Source: Rachycentron canadum (taxonomy: Eukaryota > Chordata > Actinopteri > Carangiformes > Rachycentridae). From it: a stretch of DNA of 64,000 nucleotides. A program made the translations under genes and the position numbers. The stretch lies in the NCBI GenBank assembly GCA_038496675.1, contig CM076656.1:23637425-23701424 (forward strand). Direction: 5' to 3'. Position 1 is the first letter of the stretch; each line of letters begins with the position of its first letter. The notes under the pieces are model-generated. The model had not been told where the DNA came from, did not search any database, and saw only the letters and a program-made list of their open reading frames with translations. Positions 36,181 to 46,818 of the stretch are shown here, piece after piece.

Positions 36181-36520
36181 AATGGAGCAGGCTACAATCA
36201 GCATTTACACCCGGATCACATGACTCTGCAGCGGACATGGGTGTTTATCACTTCCAGCTCCGATCAGCATTGATGTAAACACAACACCCGAATGAACCCG
36301 CTAATTCTCGTCCGTTTTCCTGCCGTGATCCCTCTCGGAGCACAGACACGGACCAGCACAGCGCCGCCAATACAGAAACGCCGCCGCCACACCGCGAGAT
36401 AAAGCTGCAAAATTATTTTTCAAAAAGACACAACCACCGATCGCAGTGTCCCATGGAAACTCAGAGTCTTGTACAGGAACTCCTCACAACGGCGCGTCCT
36501 CAGTCTGACCAGAAAGACAA
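36181..36520. other. CpG-rich block next to assembly gap
   Basis: CpG dinucleotides are dense here compared with neighbours (for example GCGCCGCCAATACAG, AACGCCGCCGCCACACCGCG). The block lies about 70-400 bases before the gap. It could be a CpG-island-like promoter or part of a repeat. No transcript start signal or coding exon was recognised, and the gap prevents following it downstream. Confidence 0.4.
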
Positions 36521-36570
36521 ACTTTACTGGCAAAGGGTCAATCGGCTTTTATGAGCTGCTTTACCTGGGT

Positions 36571-37005
36571 ATATATATATATATATANNNNNNNNNNNNN
36601 NNNNNNNNNNNNNNNNNNNNNNNNNNNNNNNNNNNNNNNNNNNNNNNNNNNNNNNNNNNNNNNNNNNNNNNNNNNNNNNNNNNNNNNNNNNNNNNNNNNN
36701 NNNNNNNNNNNNNNNNNNNNNNNNNNNNNNNNNNNNNNNNNNNNNNNNNNNNNNNNNNNNNNNNNNNNNNNNNNNNNNNNNNNNNNNNNNNNNNNNNNNN
36801 NNNNNNNNNNNNNNNNNNNNNNNNNNNNNNNNNNNNNNNNNNNNNNNNNNNNNNNNNNNNNNNNNNNNNNNNNNNNNNNNNNNNNNNNNNNNNNNNNNNN
36901 NNNNNNNNNNNNNNNNNNNNNNNNNNNNNNNNNNNNNNNNNNNNNNNNNNNNNNNNNNNNNNNNNNNNNNNNNNNNNNCAGCAGAATATATATATATATA
37001 TATAA
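36571..37005. repeat. AT microsatellite containing a 391-base assembly gap
   Basis: ATATAT at 36571-36587 is followed by N at 36588-36978 and then CAGCAGAATATATATAT at 36979-37004. AT repeats on both sides suggest that the gap was caused by the microsatellite or by an element inserted within it. Confidence 0.95.
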
Positions 37006-37702
37006 AAACCTGCTAATTTTGGTGGAAAAAGGAAATGGAATAAGAAGAAGATGGGGAGAAGGAGGAGGAGAAAGAATCTTTGCAGGCTGCAGCTTTAAAA
37101 GAAAGAAAGAGGCAAAAGCTTTCGGAAGACATACGACCCGTCGTTGCTACAGTTCATCATTCTTCCCAGTCTGTGTACTTGCAGGACAATTGTTGCCTCG
37201 ACATCGTTTAGACATGCTAATTACAGAGTGCACCAGCAATTATGCTTGTTTTTATTTTTTTGCCTCCCACACCTGGCAGAGCCGTCAAGAGCCCTGTGCG
37301 TCGTGCCGCCGGTTCTGTGTGCCACATCTTAATGTGTGTTTAAGTTGGCACTGTGCCCAGCATTTGGAGGTGAGTCAGTGTTTGCTTAAAAAAAGGAGAA
37401 TGACAGTTTTCAGCAAAGCTTAAGGTTTTTGTTTTTTTTTTTTTCTCCCCCCCCACTTTCTTTCACACATGGATCCAGTCTGGGAATTGGATGACTGAAT
37501 GGTCTCATTTTGCCTGTTAAGGGTTTGACGCGACAGGAGGAGGACGCCATTAAAACGTCCATATCTACGACACTGAACCGGGAGGATGGGAGGGCAGCCA
37601 CAACCGTGCTCGGCAGTCGCAACATAAAAAAATGTTCGTTGGCTTGCTGATCAACTGAAGCACATAACTAACTGCAATAAAATCGAAGTGGTTGCTGGGT
37701 GA
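37006..37702. other. Single-copy stretch without recognised gene
   Basis: GAAGAAG-rich DNA to about 37120, then mixed DNA, with a T-run at 37433-37444. The open frame that crosses the gap is an artefact of the N bases. Confidence 0.45.
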
Positions 37703-38019
37703 CACCAAGTGGCAGCCCTCCATGGCGTCACCCATTGGTTTGTGGGCTGCCATTTTTTTTTGTTTTACTTTTGTTTGTTTTCTTATGGTCTAAATGGGAG
37801 CATCAGTTAAAAAAAAAACATCTGAGACTGAGACCTTTAACTCATTAATAAAACATTTACTGAGCTAATAAATCGAGAGAGAAGTAGGGCCATTTTCCCA
37901 TAGGCTTCAATACAATCTGACTTCTTTAACAACCAGTGGAGTCGCCCCTTGATGGTCATTAGATATAACGCAGGTTTAAGACACTTCAGACTACGTGCAC
38001 TTTTATATACGGTCTACGT
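37703..38019 (-). mobile_element. Family A non-autonomous element
   Basis: The minus strand starts at the terminus CGTAGACCGTATATAAAAGTG and passes CTTAAACCTGCGTTATATC-like sequence and ATGACCATCAAGGGGCGACT (CTCF-like site at 37942-37955, one G changed to A). It continues through TTGTATTGAAGCCTATGGG and GCTCAGTAAATG, and ends at AAACCAATGGGTGACGCC followed by CCACTTGGTG. A T-rich interruption at 37750-37780 replaces part of the middle. Confidence 0.85.
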
Positions 38020-39620
38020 ATTCACATCACTTCCCATCACAGGTTTGGTTAATCCTCTGCCTCATCTTTATCTTTTACCTGACTCCCTCTCACCCGTCTC
38101 TGGATATGATGCGATTTGAAATCTGTTGATTAACTCCCAGATCACAAGTTGATTGGCGACCCGACCGCCGATCCCGGAGATAAGTAATCCAACGCCGAGA
38201 CCGACACAATAACTGTGCCGCGGAGCTTTGCATTCGGATCGTGTTCTGCTGGAGCCAAGTCTGTTGATTGGCAGGACGACAAATCCAGCTTGGCCCTTCT
38301 CTTATCGTCAATCCTATTCAAACACTTGTCTAAAATCTGAGATGGCGCTGCCGCATTTTTTTTATTTGATGAACTGCGCATTAAAAAAAAAAAAAAAAAA
38401 ACATTGTAAAAAATTAGAGCTCTCCAGATGAACATCAAAAATCATCATGCCCATTAAAAACCAACCCTAAATCCATATAGAGGAGCAGATAGGTGGCTTT
38501 TAATTGCCCTTTCAGGATGATGTTTGGAGCAGTTTGGCTCTTTATCTCTAACGCGCCCATTCGCAGTTGGGTCAGGTGAGGTCTGCTGTTCTTGACCACG
38601 CCTGACTGTGAGGTAGAGCTCAGTGCTCAACTGTGCAGAACATGGACAGATCACAGGGCAAATACTGGAAGGCTATCAGCCCGGGGGCAGTTACTCTTTG
38701 AGGGAATCCATATGTATCATGAATCTAAATAGGCTGTTGATGATAAACAAACAGCATGAAGCCTAATATATTCTCATGACCAAGATTTTTCATCAGCCGT
38801 GTCTCCGGTACGACTATATGTCAAAGAGATCGGTTAAAGCCACATTTCAGACATCTAAAGGTTGAGGTTAGAGGAGGATTGTGTTAGCAGTTTAAAAAAG
38901 ACCCTCCTAGCTCTCATTCGAGATGCTCATTGCTCAAAAAGTGAGACATTTTTTATGCATAACTGATGTAAATTTGCTTCTGAAATAAGGTGTTGACAGT
39001 TTGGTTTGTGGGTTTTCCTCAGAAACCAAAGCACTGAGGGACCATCCGTGGTCGAGTCGATCAAATGTGTCTCGAAGCCTCAGCAGTTAAACCCGAAAGT
39101 ATCTCCGTGCATGTTAATAATTCCCAGCATTCCCCAGAACGTCGTCTGAAACAATGCACAAAACTTGTTCTAGTTCGGTTCTCTGTTGTCTGTGTAGGTG
39201 GAGAGCGAGAGAGAGGAGCAAAGGTTTCCCTGGTCAAGAAGAAGTAAGTCTCACTCCTCCAGACACCTCCTGTCTTGCTGATTTTAGTCTCCTGAGGCTA
39301 CTGAGGGTGAAGAAACTGGCATCTCAGCCAGTTTGACGTTGGTTTCTTCAGTGTCTGAGCAGGTTTGACTGTTGGTGAGAAAAAAACTGTGAAAAGTTTT
39401 TTTTTTTTTTTTTTTTTTTTTTGGAGTCTCCTGGGCTGTTCTACAGTAAACACTGACCTTGTGTTGTTGACGCTCATGAAACAGGGTTTGTATCGCATGT
39501 GATTCCACTCGCTGTAATTGTTATGATTTTATATTGATGTATCTGTATGGATTTGTTGGCTCATGTGCTCCTGCTCATGTAGGTGGTAGTTAGATGCTAC
39601 TGACAGGCGTGAGACATCAC
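38020..39620. other. Single-copy stretch without recognised gene
   Basis: Bases 38090-38350 are CpG-containing single-copy DNA. An A-run is at 38383-38401 and a T26 run at 39397-39422. No exon was recognised. Confidence 0.45.
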
Positions 39621-40090
39621 CACAGACTGTCAATAAACCTGGACCTGGACTCTGGGGCTGAAAAGTGAAGCCAGTGCCGAAGAGCCTTAAACCTTCATCC
39701 TCTCTAATGTCCATCAGGGGGCGACTCCACTGGTTGTTAAAGAAGTCAGATTGTATTGAAGTCTATGGGAAAATGTCCCCACTTCTCCCTTTGATTTATT
39801 AGCTCAGTAAACATTTTCCTAATGAGTTTATGGTCTCAGTCTCTAGGTTCAAGTCTTCAATACAACATGATGTTCATTTTTTAAATGATGATCCGTTTAG
39901 AGGAAAATAGACCAGAAAGCAGGGGATGAGTTAGGGGGTGTGGTTACTGTGTGATTGACCGACTGTACAACCCAATGAGGATAGAGTCCAGAGCAGGTCA
40001 GCTCCACCCCCTCACTCCTCCTCAGCTCCACCTTCTCCTCCAAAGATGGTTTCTACTGGTTTCAAAAAAAAGAAGATGGCGACAGCTAAT
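39621..40090 (+). mobile_element. Family A non-autonomous element, long copy
   Basis: It starts at CACAGACTGTCAATAAACC and retains most family blocks in order: GGACTCTGGGGCTG, GAGCCTTAAACCTTCATCC, CCATCAGGGGGCGA (39711-39724), TTGTATTGAAGTCTATGGG, GATTTATTAGCTCAGTAAAC, GTGTGATTGACCGACTGTAC (the PBX-MEIS word with one change), CACTCCTCCTCAGCTCCACC and AAGATGGCGACAGC (40073-40086). The right end with the CRE is missing. Confidence 0.9.
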
Positions 40091-41065
40091 AATGTAACAG
40101 TGTAATCCCAATAATCTAATAAAATATCTTTATTTTACTGAACTCCTGCAATGAATAAACAGCACAGGCTCCCTTCATCACATCCAGACTGGTAACACAG
40201 TTACATCATTATTGTATTATCAGTGATTGGCATTATTATAAACAATGCACAGTTCAAGTCCAAAACAGATTAAAGAAAGCATCGCACTGCCAACCTTTCT
40301 GCTACTAATTTAAAATGCCTTTTTATCATTTTCTCATTGTAAGACGTCTCTTTAATGCTGTTTGTTCTTGGTACTGTCAGTAAACTGGACAAACACAGGA
40401 CTGAGGAGACGTCACGCCACTCAACTCATTAAACCCTTCATCTACAAAGCCCACGCGTGAACTGGCCTTTTTCGTTACCTCTGCCATCTTTTTTTTTCAC
40501 CCTCCGTTTTCCCTTTTTTCTTTCCCCAGCACCGTGCACCGACTTTCCTCTCCAGGCAGAAATCTTTAGTAATCCTTTCATCTGTATGTTTTCCTCTCAC
40601 CGCCACAACATTCAGGCTGTTGCTTGTGCGCGCGCTTGTGTAACCGACAACAGCCGTAACCCTCCTCCTCATACCACACGCTTCACTTGAAAGAGAAAGC
40701 GGACCAGAGTGACATGACGAATGTCGTCAGACTCGTTAATTGTCAACAACTTGTGCCACGACACGTGGCGCCATTTGCCGCAAATGAAAATCAGCGTAAG
40801 GCTCCAGACAGTGGCAATTGTTTGTTGATAATGAATCGTTCTCAATCAATCAATCTCATGTCGGCCCCCAGATTGCCAATTGATTAAAACATTCATCTCA
40901 TCTGAATTTAATTTAGGGTTCCATTCCACAAAATGATTAACACTGTGATACGCTGCAAAGTCGATCTTTGTCATATTTTCACTTCTTTTTTTTTTTTTTT
41001 TTTTTCGAGCTCCTCTGACATGAACCCAAACATCTTTTTGTAAACATGCAAACCCACAAATGTTA

Positions 41066-41103
<38 letters not shown>

Positions 41104-44100
41104 ACATAATGGGACTCAGGCCATCAAACGAAAGAAACATGAGAAAAAAGTCTTTTTGAAATGCCAAAATAAGAGATGATACAATCTCACTGTTCTTTCG
41201 GACCAGATCCTCGTGCTCGTCTAAAGTTAGCTCCACAACAAAGAACCCATTGAATCTTGAGGCGAGAGTGGGCGAGACGCTAAAAACGTCAAAACTCCCA
41301 AATAGCTGTCAGTCACCAAAACATTATCAGCTCGATAGGACGGCGACGACATTATGCTGATGCATGTTTGCTGGTCCGAACCCTCGGCGCACTGAGATGA
41401 GAAGGGCACTTGGCGCAGTCGTGTTTCCCGCCCGCCGTTGCATTACCAGGGAAACGGTGTTCGTCCAATCGCTTCAATCATGCACCGTTATTGAAGTGTC
41501 AAACCCATTGCGGCTCTATTTTCCCCGTCTGTAATAATGTTTTACCTCCTGGAATTCATCTTGACTTTGGAAAGTCACAGGAAGTTGTCACACCCAGTCG
41601 CACCTGCCACATCTCATTCTCCTGCCAGATGAATCATTTGGGGTCTGTGTTATTTTGTTTGAGGGTAAATGAGATTGTGGGTCGAGAAAGTGAGACAATG
41701 TAAAAGGATAAAGAAGAAACTTTCCTCCTCTTTTTTTTTTTTTTTTTTTTTAGGACTGTAACCCAGTGTCAAGACAATTCTGATGTATCAGCTTGATAGG
41801 AAGAGCAGTGCCGCCATCCTCACTGTCGTTTGCTTTGTGTTTCAGTCTTAGAAGCTTTGATATTCGGCGATCGAGATGACAAGTGACGACAGCTTTGTTT
41901 TTATTGTCTAGCCGAACCTCACGAGGGACAAAAATAGGACAAGCGTGGTGTGGCTTACGCTGTAGAGCCTGTATCTAATTCATCCTGCCAACTCTACCTC
42001 CAGGTCCGATGTGAATGATACTGGCACCCTGGCCTCTAATCCATTCATCTAGCCCCCCGAGCGTGCATCTATCTATCCTTAAACACACCCATCTATGCAT
42101 CTACTGTACGTTTTCTAAGCCCTTTTATCCATTTTCACAGCAGACCATTTCTTTTGTGTCTTCAGAGGTGGAGAGCATTTCTGTCTGTGCCCCATCTTTG
42201 TACTCGCTGTGCCCGTGCCAGCTTATTCCTAGGAAATTAAAAAAAAAAAAAAAAAAAGGCACCAGCTCACAGACAAATCGTCTGAATCCTGCCCATGGAG
42301 TTGGGATGCCAGCTTTAGGCGTGTCAGGCCTTTGGGCATCAGGATTGGGTTTCCCCAGACCCCCTTGTCAAAGGATTAGCTCACACTCTGATCATTGGGG
42401 ACGTAGAACTGGTCCTCCTCTTTCCTGCGTTGCCACTGCCACCGCACGCCCGCATTCCTTTGTACTTCTTTCACGCCTGGTGAAATTTTGCTAAATGTGT
42501 AGCAGCAGGCTCACTGTATTCCCTCTCCCCCTACCCCAGCTTTCTCCCTCTCTTGTTACCCTTCCCACTCCCCCCTCCACCCCCCATTCTTGCCTTCTCT
42601 CTCTCCTTCTCCATCACTTCCTCCTCTCTTCTTCAGCTGTGTGTTGATGAGCCTGTGCACTGTTTTTTTTTTTTTTTCTGAGGAAGGAAGAGGGATTATG
42701 CTAAGCCCTAACTCGGGGAGACCGGCCTTATCTTGCCTGTAGCAGCTCTGTGCACCAGAGAAAAAACAGACTGGAAGAGAGCACAGCTACAGACCGGGAG
42801 AAGACAGTAGGGGGAGAGACAGAGATGGGCATGTCCAGTAATACAGAACGCGTCCATGTTTTCCGACACTGTTGGCGCATTTGGCCGTCTTCAGCCATGT
42901 TTTTCAACATGCCTGTGGCACAAATGCTTTTCCAAGTCATTGTGTTAACAGCCTGTATTTGCATACAAGCAGGGACATTATCTCACTTTTTTTTTTCCTC
43001 TTCTGTTTGTTCTTCAAATTCCTCCAATCGCATACGAGGTATTGTTTCTTCTGCAGTGGAATGACAGGTGATTTAGACCCCCACCCCCACCCCAGTCCCC
43101 ACCCTTTCCCCTCTAAGCAGCCCCTCAGCAGGACACTCCATTGTGCCGGAACCTGCTCCAATCATTCGTTTTAGCAAATCTACAATTATGGCTGCATTAT
43201 ACTCAATTATGGTGACTCTAATTAAAGTCCCATCCCCTGATCCATTTCCTGGATGAAAACCTTCTCCCTCTACCCCAGTCCTGAGACAATGGGCCATGCT
43301 ACAAGAGGGAACAAGGCCCCACTGTAAGCAGGCTGCTGGCCTATTCACCTGGCCTAATTATCTAAACCCTGTGGGGGACTGTGCTCCTGGGAAAGGCCCT
43401 AGCTCTGGAGGGGAGGGGGGGGGGGACTGTGCTGAACTCAAATTTCCTCACTGGTGCCGAGACATGCATCCGCACGAGGACTGCTGGGAAAACAATGACG
43501 GAAAGTGACGTCAGTATTCAATTCCAGAAGGTCAATATCACATGCACAAGAGAGCTGGTATGACCTGTGTGTGTTCATGCACCCAAATCTCCGTATGGGC
43601 TGTGAGCCACTCAAATAAATACAAAATTTATGGAGACTTCAACTTCTTAAAAGTGAGTCACTCAGGGGGAGGCCCACTCAGACATTAGCTGTGGATAGCG
43701 TTACGCCTTTGTTGGCGTTTGTTGTCCGGCTCCATTTACTTCAATGTCATTGAAAAGCTTCGTCAAGAAAGCCACAGCGACAGATTATCGGGGACTTGTG
43801 GGGCACTAGAGCTAACAGAGAGTAAGCCTCCCTAAACCCAGGGACGACATTAAGACACCAACCAAGGGCTTGGTCTTTCAAATATGCCAGAAAATCCAGT
43901 CGGCGAGAAAACCACAACTGATGAGACTTTAAGCTCGAGCATTGTGTCTCTCTTGTGCCCGACCCCGTGGACTCTGGAATTCCTTGGTGCCACAATGGCA
44001 TTGATTCTCAAGGCAAACAGGCAAGTGGTAAATTTTGTCCTTTTAATGTTTTGTATCAGTTTTCCATTTCGAGGGGAACATTGCAATTCCGCAGAACAAT

Positions 44101-44244
44101 TATTTCCTTTTTGCAGAGAGGAATAGAAAACTCAAAATTGAATTGTTACCAGTATTACTATTACCAGCTTCGAATGGTATGAGGACAGTTAGGACTGATG
44201 GGACAGTGTTTTTCAAATATAATGTGTCATATTTCATATAGTTT
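40091..44244. other. Gene-free stretch, mostly single-copy, with long T-runs
   Basis: T-runs lie at 40987-41006, 41069-41102 (34 T) and 41731-41750, A-runs at 42239-42257, and a G11 run at 43415-43425. Bases 40690-40920, 41200-41700 and 43090-43400 are repeat-free with words such as CAATTGATTAAAA, and could be conserved non-coding DNA. A 159-codon plus frame at 42015-42494 has no recognised domain and spans an A-run. Confidence 0.45.
41069..41102 (+). repeat. T34 homopolymer
   Basis: Thirty-four consecutive T residues after GTTAAGC, the longest homopolymer in the window. A T-run of about 20 lies 70 bases upstream. Confidence 0.95.
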
Positions 44245-44335
44245 GGTCTGGACCTGCTCTATATGTAAAATGCCTTGAGGTAACTTTGCTATGATTTGGC
44301 GCAACATAAATACAATTTGATTGGATTTGATTTAT
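44245..44335 (+). mobile_element. LINE/SINE 3' tail
   Basis: It reads GGTCTGGACCTGCTCTATATG, TAAAATGCCTTGAGGTAACT, TTGCTATGATTTGGCGCAAC, then ATAAATACAATTTGATTGGATTTG. This is the classic fish LINE-derived tail (GATTTGGCGCTATATAAATAAAATTGA). It shares the same blocks with the minus-strand tail at 10490-10592. Confidence 0.85.
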
Positions 44336-45307
44336 AACTTCACGCAACATTATAAAAGTGAAACTGTATAAACCACAATCTTGAGTGACCTGAGTGGCCC
44401 TGGGGTTATTAGAAGGCCAGAGTAAGGCAATGGGGGGGAGGGCAACAAAGCCTCTTTCTTCACTCTTCCTCCTGATCCTATCACTCCATTCCTTGGCCCA
44501 GGAGATGAAAGACTAGTCTGTAATTGGAGAGGAGGGAGAAAGTGGAAGTAATGAGAAAGTAAAAAAGCGAATGGGATAGAGGGTGCTTGAGCAGTAGGTA
44601 GGGGAGAGTGAAAAGGAAAATACCTTTGATTTCCTCAAATTAAGTGAGGAAGAACAGCCCAGCCCCGCTCCTCTATCAGGCCGGAGTTTGATTGACAGTG
44701 TAGCAACGTGAGGCTCTCGGCTGTAATAACTTGCCTTTGTGAGGAGAACTCAACGCTTTGTCTTCCTTGTTGGTGGGGCCCAGGGTTCAGGGATCAATCT
44801 TGACTTATTATGACTGGCTTTTGTCCTTCAGGAGCTGTGGGAGACTTGACTTGCCCTTTCGTCTGTCATCAGAACAGGGATCCCATACTGGGGCCATTCC
44901 CCAGCCATGGGAATGCTGGAATGACAGACGAGGACAAGGCCAAAGCATGTAGTCTCCTCTGATATTGTAATACACATGGTGCTAGAAGCACAAAGGTCTT
45001 TTGTTCGGCTTGATATCTTTAAATGTAAACATTTCCTCATAGAAAACATTCCTAAAGCTCTAATAAGGCCAAAACAGAAGCACTATAAGTGTCCAGTCCC
45101 CGTTTTGGAGGCCAGTCCAGGATGTGATGGTTATGGAGAAGTGTGGGATTGGCTCTGTCGGTCTTCTCTTGTGTCAGAATCTTAGTGGCATAGATAACAC
45201 AAACATGGAATCAGTATAAACTGGACAATAGTTTAGTTTGAAGGTCATTAATTATTAATACTGTATATTGTATATAGGTATATATATATTATATAGGTCG
45301 TCTAGAA
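44336..45307. other. Single-copy stretch without recognised gene
   Basis: Bases 44640-45000 are repeat-free. A TATATA tract lies at 45262-45294. No supportable exon was found. Confidence 0.45.
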
Positions 45308-45794
45308 AAGTGGACGTAGACTCTGGGTCTGTAAAGTGAAGCCAATTCTGAAGAGCCTTGAACCTGCATTATATCCAATGACCATCAGGGGGCGACTCCA
45401 CTGGTTGTAAAAATAATTCAGACCGTACTGAAGTTTATGTGAAGATGTCCCTACTTCTCCCTTGATTTATTATCTCAGTAAACGTTTTCCTAATGAGTTT
45501 ATGGTCTCAGTCTCTAGTTTCAAGTCCTCTTCAATACAACATTTAGAGGAAAACAAACAATAAAGCAGGGTAGACATTAGGGCGTGGCTACCGTGTGATT
45601 GACAGACTGTACCATCAAATGGTGACGTGCCAGAGAAAACACAGAGCAGGTCAGATCCACCCCGTCACTCCTCCACCTTCTCCTCCAAATATGCTTTCTC
45701 CTGGATTTAAAAAAAATTCCAAGATGGCGACGGCCAAATAATAAACTCAAGGCTTCACAAACCAATGGGTGACGTCACAGAGGGTCGCCACTTG
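45308..45794 (+). mobile_element. Family A non-autonomous element, most complete copy
   Basis: It starts with AGTGGACGTAGACTCTGGG and keeps all blocks: CCATCAGGGGGCGA (45382-45395), CCCTTGATTTATTATCTCAG, TTATGGTCTCAGTCTCTAG, TGATTGACAG (45596-45605), CACTCCTCCACCTTCTCC, AAGATGGCGACGGCC (45721-45735), CAAACCAATGGGTGACGTCA (CRE at 45770-45777) and GTCGCCACTTG. About 490 bp, it is the best reference copy in this window. No open frame of interest is present, so the element is non-autonomous. Confidence 0.92.
45382..45777 (+). promoter_or_regulatory. Cluster of TF-like motifs carried by family A
   Basis: In one 400-bp stretch lie a CTCF-like 14-mer (45382), the PBX-MEIS decamer TGATTGACAG (45596), a YY1-like AAGATGGCG (45721) and a palindromic CRE TGACGTCA (45770). 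The same words recur at the corresponding places in other copies. Function is inferred from consensus matches only. Confidence 0.35.
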
Positions 45795-46787
45795 ACAAAC
45801 TCGTATGATGAGCAACCCAGAGCACATAAGTGCGTGCAAACACCCACACACCCACGTATGTATAAGGATCATGCAGCTATGAAAGACCTCACTGAGCCAC
45901 TTGGTTGAGTGCATAAACACATGTATAACTTCCATAAAGCTCTCTCTCTCTCTTTCTCTCTCTCTCTCTTTAAGTATGTGACCTTGCAACCTTTGCAGCC
46001 TCTGAACCACCCCTACAATAAGTCTTCTCCCTCAGACAAATCTTTTGAAAAGGAATGGAAAAAGATAAAAACAACGTGTTGAACACGCACACACACGACT
46101 GATTTGACTTATTGTCCCCACTGTTAAATGGCCAAACAGTGGATTATTATGCCTGGAAGATTTACTTTTGCCTCCTACTGGAGTTCTTCTTCAGCTGCTG
46201 ATACATAGAGGGGAATGTCTTCCATTATCCAGTTGGAATTTTTAAGGAGGGACCCGGGCGCTTATCTCTGACTCAAATCTGCAAAGCTGGGGTCTCCTTA
46301 TCCCTCACCCTGCCTTCATAAACTAGGGCAATAAAAGAGCTGTTAAACCCCTCCCATCCATACCGAGTGCTACACCTGGCCATGGCTGGGGCCAAGTATT
46401 TTAAATAAGGAGTGCATCAAAGGGGACTGAGAACTTAAATGGCATGAAGGGGAGATGGAGGGTGTGCATGTGGGACTGGAGGGCATGGAGATAGAGGAGA
46501 GGAAGAAGGGCTATAGCAAGACTCAGAGGGGAGGGAGAGGGAGAAAAGAACAAATGGAGGCTCCAATGACAAGAACTGTGAACTCTGTGTGGCTTTAGGA
46601 AAATGTACAGATCTTTTTCTAACCAGTTTAGTCATTTTATTTTATTAATCAAACTATTTCTGTGACCTCCTCTGACGATTTTTCAAAAGGTTTCCGTGAA
46701 TAGCAGTTAAATGGGGACCTCATTTATCTGCCTGTAGAGCCTGCAATGGCATTCTGCAGTTACAGTAAATAGCAAAATACAACACAC

Positions 46788-46818
<31 letters not shown>

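Noticed and set aside
36469..37423. Long open frames of 178 and 290 codons across the gap
   Set aside because: They exist only because the 391 N bases contain no stop codons.
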